Positions 36,129 to 42,612 of a stretch of 42,612 bases of DNA are shown here, piece by piece. Source of the DNA: a virus; the IMG/VR virus record IMGVR_UViG_3300020442_003036, positions 1 through 42,612 of that record, one strand, 5' to 3'. How positions within the stretch are numbered: the stretch's first letter is position 1; each line of letters opens with the position of its first letter. The notes under the pieces are model-generated. The model was not told the origin of the DNA and searched no databases. It was given only the letters and a program-made list of their open reading frames with translations. The position numbers and the translations under genes are program-made.

Positions 36129-37174
36129 TCAATACTTCCTGGGGCTTTGTAATGACCTACATTATACCCTGGTACTGTGTATTCGTCAACTACATTTTCC
36201 AAACCTTTTAATTGTATGTCGTGAGCCACTTGTTCACACATTGTCATATTGTATCCTGGATTACAAACCTGTCCATCTCTATACTCTAGTATCGGCAATA
36301 TATTGGGATTACCTTTAAAAGAATTTTTGCCATAATGACATAGCTTGGTACATTTCCATGTTTTAGAAAGCTTAGGTCTTTTGGTGTTTTTGATATGATA
36401 GAACTTTTGTCTCAATAAGTCTTCTGTTTTTTGCAGATCGGACTTATGGAACGTCATGCTAAAAGGACCTCCATCATTAATAAAGTATATTGTAATAATA
36501 CACGTATCAATATGAGGATATAATTTTTGGACAGCATAAAAGTATATCATCAGCTGAGGATCAACTTCAAGTTTTTCTTGTGTCTTTTCTTCGCCAGTTG
36601 CCCAATTTAATCGCCTGCCAGTTTTCCAATCTATAATTTCCAAAGTATTCTCTGCTGGTTGTGTAATTAAGTCAATTGTTCCTTTAATTGATAAATTGCC
36701 TTTTAGTTTTTCTCCACTGGGTAGTTCATATTCATACTCTGCCCAAGGTTTATTGATAGTAATATCAAATCTCTGTTCAGGATAAAGTATATTTCTGTTT
36801 CTAGGATCAAACATACCATCTGCATATTCTATGGCTTTGTATGTCCATTTTCTACAATCTCTAAAATCTCTATCTGACCAATCATGATGACTAAATCCAC
36901 CAGTGTAATAATTATAAACCCTTTCTATAATATCATCTAAATCATAATTATATACATTAATAGTACCAAGAATATCATCTTCAAAAGTAGATTCTCCCTT
37001 TTGTACAGTATATTTCACAAAGGCTAGTATTTCTAGAGCTTTATGAACTATAGTTCCCTTGTCCGCTTTCTTATTTGAGGGAGATCTATAGCCTAATACA
37101 TAATCAAATAAATATTGTTGTTCACACATATTGTGTGTGTTATAACTAGAGCTACGAAAGTATGTAATTATTAT
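36125..37174 (-). CDS. RecB/Cas4-like PD-(D/E)XK nuclease (probable ATA start)
   Basis: The nuclease core shows MCEQQYLFDYVLGYR, then KGTIVHKALEIL (the His of the first motif), IKGTIDLI (Asp) and LEIIDWKTGR (ExxDxKxG, Asp-Lys), the pattern of RecB-type and Cas4-type exonucleases. A Cys set near the end (CTKLCHYG, CNPGYNMTMC) could hold an Fe-S cluster as in Cas4/AddB-type enzymes. The ATG at 37129 would drop the conserved beginning; in frame upstream lies ITYFRSSSYNTHN, the usual N-terminal SxS motif of the family. No ATG/GTG/TTG precedes it after the stop at 37184-37186; ATA at 37174 sits 7 bases after GAGG of an SD (GAGGTGAT). It probably trims DNA ends for recombination and packaging. Confidence 0.8.
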   Translation of the reverse strand: MIITYFRSSSYNTHNMCEQQYLFDYVLGYRSPSNKKADKGTIVHKALEILAFVKYTVQKGESTFEDDILGTINVYNYDLDDIIERVYNYYTGGFSHHDWSDRDFRDCRKWTYKAIEYADGMFDPRNRNILYPEQRFDITINKPWAEYEYELPSGEKLKGNLSIKGTIDLITQPAENTLEIIDWKTGRRLNWATGEEKTQEKLEVDPQLMIYFYAVQKLYPHIDTCIITIYFINDGGPFSMTFHKSDLQKTEDLLRQKFYHIKNTKRPKLSKTWKCTKLCHYGKNSFKGNPNILPILEYRDGQVCNPGYNMTMCEQVAHDIQLKGLENVVDEYTVPGYNVGHYKAPGSIE

Positions 37175-37911
37175 GATATCACCTCATTAAGTATTTTTTC
37201 TATTTGTATTGATTGATTATATATATCTAAGTCATTATTTTCAACAATATAATCAAAGTTATTCCAATCATAGTTATGTTTATCTAATGCTGTTTCACTA
37301 ACATGAGCAGATTCACAGGTGTTTCTGTCAAGCCTAACAACGACACCATTATTATTTTGAATACATTCTACTTCATTAGGAAATCTGCAATCTGTTATCA
37401 AAGACAATTGACTACCATCTCTTTTAATTTTAGAAATAATTGCTGATGTCCAAACATCTGATTTAATAGTTCTAAATATATCTGTGCCAACATATTGCAT
37501 AACTTCTCTGGCAGTCATTTTAGCATCCGTTTCAGGCCAAAAACAATCTACCAATTCATTCTTGTTTTTATCTGAACCGTAACACTGATCATGAGTCAAT
37601 CCTAAGATATTCATGCATACATCTTTTTTTAATGGATCTGCAAAGCTATATACTTTTACAAAAGAATCCATTTTTTGACAAAGTTGCTGTAAAATGTAAT
37701 CATTAGAATTATGTATATGGGAAGGATCAAATGGTCCAGCATAATCCTTGTTTCCAAGGAGATCACTGACTTCAATTAATCCGTAGTCATTGATTTTTAC
37801 TTTTTTAGCAACGCCGAGGTTTACCATAAAAGTAGAATATATAAAATTAACACAAGTATTTTTACCTGATTGCTTTCTTCCTGAAAAAGCAATAATATTT
37901 TTATCAGACAT
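37171..37911 (-). CDS. Deoxynucleoside monophosphate kinase (246 aa)
   Basis: The P-loop is FSGRKQSGKNT (residues 9-19). Later segments fit phage T4 gp1-type dNMP kinases: VKVYSFADPLKKD, MTAREVMQYVGTDIFR (a lid/base-binding stretch) and LITDCRFPNEVECIQ. The length agrees with the family (about 240). The enzyme phosphorylates dNMPs to dNDPs, feeding the phage replisome with precursors. The start overlaps the primase stop by 8 nt and the stop overlaps the SD/start region of the nuclease gene. Confidence 0.88.
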   Translation of the reverse strand: MSDKNIIAFSGRKQSGKNTCVNFIYSTFMVNLGVAKKVKINDYGLIEVSDLLGNKDYAGPFDPSHIHNSNDYILQQLCQKMDSFVKVYSFADPLKKDVCMNILGLTHDQCYGSDKNKNELVDCFWPETDAKMTAREVMQYVGTDIFRTIKSDVWTSAIISKIKRDGSQLSLITDCRFPNEVECIQNNNGVVVRLDRNTCESAHVSETALDKHNYDWNNFDYIVENNDLDIYNQSIQIEKILNEVIS

Positions 37912-39055
37912 ACTCTAGCCTTGGTTTAATAAAGTCCTGTATTTGTTCCACTGTCATTGCAGCAACATCCGGATAGTCAATCTGAATGTCTACTATATTA
38001 TAGGTTCTTTCACATTTCTTGTGAACATTTTCTGCCGCTTTCTTTCCGGCATCATCGTTATCCATTATTGTGTATATCGTCATAGCACCAGAAGTATCTA
38101 AAATCATTTTTTGAATATCAGCTAAAGAAGATCCAAAAATTGCAACAGAATTATGTATACCTGCTTCTTCTAATCTCCATACATTTCCTGGGCTCTCTAC
38201 TAAAATTACTGATCGGGATTCTTTTATATGTTCTTGAGCAAACCAGTAATTATACAGGTAGTTTTGTGTTTTAAATCCGTAGTTATGTCTCCATTTACAA
38301 TGAAGATATAAAGACTCTTTATCTGGACATTCATTACCCAAGTGATAGTGATTGCATTTTTCACACTTATCTGTTGTGGCACGGCCAGTACAGCCTATCA
38401 TATATTGTCTATTATTGTCATATACAGGAACAACGGCCCTGCCTGACATTGGTTTACCTGTTTTTGTACAATCTCCAACATCATATTTTGTTAAAATATT
38501 TTTACTAAATCCTCTAGAAACGAAATATTTAGAGGGGATATCTAATGAATTAACAATAGATGCTCTAGATATTTTTTGTGATTCATCAGGTTTGTTGGTG
38601 CTAATATATTTTACAGCATTAACAAAAAGACTTTTCTCTTTATCTTTATTATTAATTTTTATATTATTTAACTTGTCACCCAAAAATTGTTCTGCGAAGG
38701 TTATGGTTTCTTTGAATGTACATATTTGATCAGTATTGTTGGGCCAATCAAATCTTTTTTTGGATAGACAACCTCTTATAAACCCCAAGATAGATGATTT
38801 AAACGTTTCTTCACAACCATGAGTTCTACATTTCCAATTGCCTCTATAAGAATCTCCTGTGTGATATAAATTAAAAGCAGAATCATTATCTCCACCATGT
38901 ATCGGACAACTACAAATTACCATCTTATCAGAAATTTTATAGTCTTCAACATCTAATATATCTAGTAATTCTTCTATATTATCACAAAGCCTATCTGACA
39001 TTACCTTTAATTTGGCTTGATCAGGAAAAGTCGATTGTTTGGTTTTCGTTATCAT
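37904..39055 (-). CDS. dnaG: DnaG-type primase with extra Cys cluster (383 aa)
   Basis: N-terminal zinc finger: ICSCPIHGG (C48, C50, H53) with CRTHGC (C76-C81). The middle, SRGFSKNILTKYDVGDCTK and VVPVYDNNRQYMIGCTGR (about 180-224), fits the primase core. A second cluster CEKCNHYHLGNEC (C231, C234, C243) with C253 is an insertion not usual in DnaG. TOPRIM: VILVESPG (E287) and TIMDNDDAGKKAA (D332, D334). It lacks a helicase-binding C-terminal domain, so it is short. It overlaps the helicase gene by 35 nt; a second ATG at 39001 with AAAGG close by is an alternative start. It lays RNA primers for the polymerase. Confidence 0.88.
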   Translation of the reverse strand: MITKTKQSTFPDQAKLKVMSDRLCDNIEELLDILDVEDYKISDKMVICSCPIHGGDNDSAFNLYHTGDSYRGNWKCRTHGCEETFKSSILGFIRGCLSKKRFDWPNNTDQICTFKETITFAEQFLGDKLNNIKINNKDKEKSLFVNAVKYISTNKPDESQKISRASIVNSLDIPSKYFVSRGFSKNILTKYDVGDCTKTGKPMSGRAVVPVYDNNRQYMIGCTGRATTDKCEKCNHYHLGNECPDKESLYLHCKWRHNYGFKTQNYLYNYWFAQEHIKESRSVILVESPGNVWRLEEAGIHNSVAIFGSSLADIQKMILDTSGAMTIYTIMDNDDAGKKAAENVHKKCERTYNIVDIQIDYPDVAAMTVEQIQDFIKPRLEYV

Positions 39056-40478
39056 TTATTATAAACCCATCGTTATCAGGAGTACTACCATTAGTTAATT
39101 CTAGTCTTGTTTGACCTTCTGTAATTTTTGCACACCAACCTTTCATATTACAGTTGATGTAATCATTGTCGTCCAATCCTCCACCATGACGACTAATAAC
39201 GGGTAATAACTTTCTATTACCAGCATTTGGTCCGTCTTCTGCTATTTCTTCGTCAGTCTTTCTTTTAAATATTGTAAAATTACTACACAACCATATAATT
39301 CTATCAGAACCACTGGCCGTGTCAGTGCTTTCCTTAGTTATACCATCTCTATTTAGCTGTACAAATGCTACCACAGGAATACCATATTTGCAAGCAAAAT
39401 TATGTAAAGATGTCATCATAAAACCTAGAACTTGATATTCTTTAAGATCTTGCGACATACCCTGACTATCCATCAGCTTAAGATAATCATAAAATATAAC
39501 ACAATCATTTGCTGTACCATCTGGTTTTAGACCTACTTCTTTTACTATCCATCTTCTCATAATCGCTAATTGTTCTTCGAATGGTTTTCCTGCAATGCTT
39601 TTATGATATAATGGTATCTTGGATATATTCTTTGCTGAATCTCTAACCTTTTTTCTCATATTTGGAGACTCTGCAAATTTGCCAGATTCAATCTTATTGA
39701 TTTCTACTTCAGTAGACATAGCCAAAATTCTATGTATATGATCTTCTTTAGTCATTTCTGTGTCCATATTCAGGACAGGTATATTAAGTTCATTTGCTAT
39801 ATAAAAACCCATATTATCTGATAATAAGGTCTTACCTGTTTTAGGTCTTGCTGCTATAACATTAATAGTATTTTTTCTCAAACCACCACCAATAGACTTA
39901 TCGAAAACAGGAAAGCCAGTAGAAATACCTATTTGGTCTACAGGGTTTGTCTCTAAATAATCAACATAATCTTCTATTGCATCTCCAACTGTACTTGGAG
40001 CAGTTTCAGAGTCTGTAAGTTTAGAAGAAAAATCGAATACGGCATCTTCTGCTATACTTAATATAGAAGCTATTGATTCATTACCGCTTACGTCTAAAAT
40101 TTTATTTTGTGTGTCTTTAAGTTCTGAATGTAGGTTTCTAGCAATTTGTAATTTTTTAATTTTTGCAGCAAACTTTCTTGCGTTATTGCCATCTACAGGA
40201 AAATCCTTGATTGCTTTAATGTGCTGCGACTCTTGTTTGGTATTTAATAGATTAGATAGTCCTAGTTCTTGGGCAGTAGAAAATACGGACGCTATGTCTA
40301 TATGAGAACAAGCTTCTTGTTCAGCTATATGCTTCAGACATTGGAAAAGATATTGATTACTATCTATAGTAAAAGTTTCTTCATCAATTAAATCAGCAAT
40401 ATCCAAGAAAGCTTTGTCGCCGCCTTGCATTATTGAACTCAAAACTGCTCTTTCGGCAGCGGGATCACACAATATCAT
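39021..40478 (-). CDS. dnaB: Replicative DNA helicase, DnaB family (485 aa)
   Basis: The N-terminal domain, about 1-110, has AERAVLSSIM and helices as in DnaB. The RecA-type ATPase follows: ISTGFPVFDKSIGGGL (185-200), Walker A AARPKTGKT (K216), MDTEMTKEDHIHR with the catalytic Glu241, Walker B CVIFYDYLKLMD (D331), and VAFVQLNRDG. The length is close to bacterial DnaB (about 470). It unwinds DNA ahead of the fork and loads the primase, whose gene overlaps its end. The start (GGAGCTGGTTAATG) overlaps the stop of the Zn-ribbon gene, and there is no separate loader gene in view. Confidence 0.92.
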   Translation of the reverse strand: MILCDPAAERAVLSSIMQGGDKAFLDIADLIDEETFTIDSNQYLFQCLKHIAEQEACSHIDIASVFSTAQELGLSNLLNTKQESQHIKAIKDFPVDGNNARKFAAKIKKLQIARNLHSELKDTQNKILDVSGNESIASILSIAEDAVFDFSSKLTDSETAPSTVGDAIEDYVDYLETNPVDQIGISTGFPVFDKSIGGGLRKNTINVIAARPKTGKTLLSDNMGFYIANELNIPVLNMDTEMTKEDHIHRILAMSTEVEINKIESGKFAESPNMRKKVRDSAKNISKIPLYHKSIAGKPFEEQLAIMRRWIVKEVGLKPDGTANDCVIFYDYLKLMDSQGMSQDLKEYQVLGFMMTSLHNFACKYGIPVVAFVQLNRDGITKESTDTASGSDRIIWLCSNFTIFKRKTDEEIAEDGPNAGNRKLLPVISRHGGGLDDNDYINCNMKGWCAKITEGQTRLELTNGSTPDNDGFIINDNENQTIDFS

Positions 40479-40882
40479 TAACCAGCTCCTCTAGCGCACC
40501 CATTGCACTTGTATCTATTTACACCATCAACAATTAATTGACTACTAACAGATTCTTCTTTACCGCAAACTCGGCATTTTACGTCAACTAGAGTAGCTGT
40601 TCGATTTCTAACAACAGGTTGAGAAGATTTAAGTTTTTGGTCAATAGCAACATCATTTTTGTGCATATCTTTTTCTGGCATATCTAAAAACAAATTTTCT
40701 TGTAGGCCATAAGGCTGTCTTTTTCTAACATTTGGATTATTAGATTTAGGAGCTTGTACAGAAGGTTTTGACTCCGTAGTTTTTGCAGCTGGTTCAGAGG
40801 TTGCTTGTGTATCATCTCCATCTAACGTTTCTATCATCGCATAAAGCAATTGCTTCAATTTATCTGTGTCTACATTACCCAT
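40478..40882 (-). CDS. Unknown protein with C-terminal zinc ribbon (134 aa)
   Basis: An SD (AAGGTGAAAAATG) supports the start. The first 60 residues are low complexity (Thr/Ser/Pro/Lys-rich: TQATSEPAAKTTESKPS), probably unfolded. A short conserved-looking stretch (QPYGLQENLFLDMPE) follows, and the C-terminus has CRVCGKEESVSSQL and YKCNGCARG, a four-Cys zinc ribbon. Its place immediately before the helicase gene, with TAATG overlap, suggests a replication-associated adaptor; there is no direct evidence. Confidence 0.55.
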   Translation of the reverse strand: MGNVDTDKLKQLLYAMIETLDGDDTQATSEPAAKTTESKPSVQAPKSNNPNVRKRQPYGLQENLFLDMPEKDMHKNDVAIDQKLKSSQPVVRNRTATLVDVKCRVCGKEESVSSQLIVDGVNRYKCNGCARGAG

Positions 40883-41357
40883 TTTTCACCTTATTCCTTT
40901 GTATTGAAATAATAATATCTGATAAGTTTTTTAAAGTATTAGCTATGTATGAAAGTCTATCCATTCTTTGTTTAGCATATCTTTTAATTTTATTCAAAGC
41001 ATCTGCTCTAGAGTTGTGCTTGATTGCCTGTAGAGATTTTTCTATATATCCATATCCTTTATAATTATTTATTTCATCAGCAATAACTTCTTTTATTTTG
41101 TCATCTGACCAATTATATCTAGCAATTTCTCTATTAATGGTTCTTTGCACATGAAACGCAAATTGAGATAGTCTATATGCTATTTCTCCACATTGATCAG
41201 GAGTAACTTTTTCTAAAACATCTCTAGACATTGTTAGATACTCATTAAGTTCTTCAGCAGGTAAGCCTTCCGTGATATAGTTAGGCAAGCCCATGCCTTG
41301 TTCATACTCATCTAAAATCGTATCCCAATGTTCTAATTCTTCTTTAGTTGTTTTCAT
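40875..41357 (-). CDS. Conserved helical phage protein of unknown role (160 aa)
   Basis: The ATG overlaps the VSR-like nuclease stop (ATGA). The protein is nearly all alpha-helical by composition: AEELNEYLTMSRDVLEKV, CGEIAYRLSQFAFHVQRTINREIARYNW, then a basic helix with KRYAKQRMDRLSYIANTL. I have the impression of a conserved phage family with the CGEIAxxLxQFAFxxQR pattern but cannot name a function. Between recA and dnaB it is likely a recombination or replication accessory that binds DNA or another protein. Confidence 0.55.
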   Translation of the reverse strand: MKTTKEELEHWDTILDEYEQGMGLPNYITEGLPAEELNEYLTMSRDVLEKVTPDQCGEIAYRLSQFAFHVQRTINREIARYNWSDDKIKEVIADEINNYKGYGYIEKSLQAIKHNSRADALNKIKRYAKQRMDRLSYIANTLKNLSDIIISIQRNKVKNG

Positions 41358-41758
41358 TTTAATAACCTATCTCGCCATTCTTCTTCTGATTCTGAATAAG
41401 GTAGTTCTACATATTTAATGTCGTTTTTTTCGCACCACTCTTTTTTCTGTTGATCTCTTTTTCTGTGTTTTAAAAAACCTAAAGTATTGTTATGATAAAA
41501 TTGAACAAATTTGTAATGCTGTTCGCCATGAACCTCTATACAAGTTTTACTCAATGGGAGATAAAAGTCAAGATACAAAGTTTCATTTTTTCTAATTGGT
41601 GCTCCGACCTCTTCTAATATCTGCAAAGTGGGAAAGCATTCTTTAATTAATTTTCTAGCTTTGAGATGTAAACCAGATTTATTGAGTCTGCTACCTTTTG
41701 CTATATGTCCTTTCAGAGACCATTTTTGTATATTGTCGTCTAAATCACTAATGTTCAT
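41354..41758 (-). CDS. VSR-like PD-(D/E)XK nuclease domain protein (134 aa)
   Basis: I chose the ATG at 41758 (MNISDLDDNIQ), which overlaps the recA stop (ATGA); an upstream ATG at 41791 lies inside recA. The nuclease core is LYLDFYLPLSKTCIEVHGEQH (D, then ExxGExxH), followed by HRKRDQQKKEWCEKNDIKYVELP, the helix and strand of the VSR/very-short-patch-repair and related homing endonuclease superfamily. It is a stand-alone domain with no DNA-binding part beyond a short basic N-terminus. It is related in fold, not closely in sequence, to the nuclease at 24103-24912. A role in resolving branched DNA beside RecA is possible. Confidence 0.7.
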   Translation of the reverse strand: MNISDLDDNIQKWSLKGHIAKGSRLNKSGLHLKARKLIKECFPTLQILEEVGAPIRKNETLYLDFYLPLSKTCIEVHGEQHYKFVQFYHNNTLGFLKHRKRDQQKKEWCEKNDIKYVELPYSESEEEWRDRLLK

Positions 41759-42612
41759 TGTATTCCCATAGTTGTTTTTACTTCTTTCCAAAGACTATCA
41801 TAAACTTTAGGATTCTGTGCAATAAAATCCCTAGCCTTTTCTCCGCCTTGAAATTTAGGAGTATCTTTAACAGTAGAGAACGTGTACCAAGCACCACCTT
41901 TGTCTATAAGCCCCAAATCAGTCGCTAAATTAAATAATTCCATTTCCTTATCAACTCCGACACCATATCTAATATAGCTTGTTATTTTGGCTCCAGGAGG
42001 CCCTAAAGCGGAACATATAACCTGCCAATCAATAGTTTGTCCAATTTGAGTTTCTTCTTTGCCTACATTCCATGCTTTAAAATATGCAGCCTTTAGCTTG
42101 ATATCAGTTTGATATGCAATAGCTTGTCCAGATTTTTCTTTCCATTCGCTACTACCATAACCGGGATTACCCATCAAATGAGTAATACCAATAACAATAT
42201 TTTTATTGACAGGAATAACATTAGCCACTTTTCTGCAAAACTTTGCTAATAATTTAGCACCGTCTGCTCTTTGCATTTTGCTCATATCGGAAGTAATTTC
42301 TGATTCAGTACAAAGAGCTGAATACGAATCAATAATAACTACTGATCCAGGAACTTCATTAATAATTCTTTCTCCAATTTGTAGATATTCTTCAGCATGT
42401 AATATTTTGCCCGTCTTAGATCCTATAATGTGGAACCTGTCTAGATCCAAGCCCTTTATGCCATTTAAGTCTCGCTTTTTCAATCTACCCTCTATGTTTA
42501 GATAGTACACTTCTCTACCATCAGCAAAATCTCCATGTGCATATTGTTTCTGTTGTGCTATTGCCGCAACATACAAAGAAGTTGTAGTTTTACTACATTT
42601 TGGTTGCCCTGT
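41755..42612 (-). CDS. recA: RecA-family recombinase (5' end beyond the window)
   Basis: The frame is open to the window edge, so the TTG at 42576 is not the true start; 285 residues are visible. At the edge the P-loop reads TGQPKCSKTTT: the second Gly of GxxxxGK is Ser. Next come YYLNIEGRL (the Glu equivalent), SVVIIDSYSAL (Walker B), a loop with GNPGYGSSEW, and the C-terminal RecA signature ALGPPGAKITSYIRYGVGVDKE and ELFNLATDLGLIDKGGAWYTF-like ending. It forms filaments on ssDNA and drives strand exchange during phage replication. It is followed with an ATGA overlap by the VSR-like nuclease gene. Confidence 0.9.
   Translation of the reverse strand, partial: TGQPKCSKTTTSLYVAAIAQQKQYAHGDFADGREVYYLNIEGRLKKRDLNGIKGLDLDRFHIIGSKTGKILHAEEYLQIGERIINEVPGSVVIIDSYSALCTESEITSDMSKMQRADGAKLLAKFCRKVANVIPVNKNIVIGITHLMGNPGYGSSEWKEKSGQAIAYQTDIKLKAAYFKAWNVGKEETQIGQTIDWQVICSALGPPGAKITSYIRYGVGVDKEMELFNLATDLGLIDKGGAWYTFSTVKDTPKFQGGEKARDFIAQNPKVYDSLWKEVKTTMGIQ

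Overview
This window reads as part of a tailed double-stranded DNA bacteriophage genome (Caudoviricetes), probably a large, AT-rich aquatic-type phage. The evidence is giant virion/adhesin genes on one strand, a compact replication and recombination module on the other, almost no intergenic space, and many ATGA or TAATG stop/start overlaps. No terminase, capsid, portal, integrase, tRNA or reverse transcriptase is visible, so the host and the exact phage group stay open.

Layout. Bases 1-23084 (+ strand) hold seven virion-type genes. The first is an adhesin cut by the left edge of the window (polyproline head, vWA-like domain, lectin-like beta domain, beta-propeller, threonine-proline linkers, C-type-lectin/FGE-sulfatase domain). 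It is followed by a 661-aa tail/baseplate-like protein, two giant structural proteins (2074 and 2450 aa), a small Cys-rich protein, and a two-gene fiber set (KISEL-type adaptor with TP tail, then a protein with an FGE-sulfatase domain and an apparently dead metallopeptidase domain). Bases 23093-42612 (- strand) converge on this block. Reading in the direction of transcription, from right to left, they encode RecA (cut by the right edge), a VSR-like nuclease, two unknown proteins, DnaB-type helicase, DnaG-type primase, a dNMP kinase, a RecB/Cas4-like nuclease, a DNA polymerase III alpha subunit split into two genes with a 59-aa gene and a DnaQ-like exonuclease between the halves, and SSB. Then come a GT4 glycosyltransferase and seven small, mostly degenerate glycosyltransferase/nucleotidyltransferase/methyltransferase-like genes, a second VSR-like nuclease, a Rad52/Erf-like protein and a zinc-ribbon protein.

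How it fits together. Helicase, primase, Pol III alpha, exonuclease, SSB and the kinase would make a largely self-sufficient replisome with nucleotide supply. RecA, the RecB-like nuclease, the annealing-like protein and the two VSR-like nucleases would serve recombination-dependent replication. The glycosyltransferase block could modify virion, DNA or host surface. SSB alone has its own near-consensus sigma70 promoter and an intrinsic terminator.

Most notable: both FGE-sulfatase domains in the virion genes have their two halves in swapped order (circular permutation). The second is fused to a leishmanolysin-like domain whose HExxH is replaced by NQLGR. The DnaE split lies between palm and fingers and is unlike the cyanobacterial split-intein site. 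Two replication genes appear to lack any AUG/GUG/UUG start and probably begin at ATT/ATA behind strong Shine-Dalgarno sequences.
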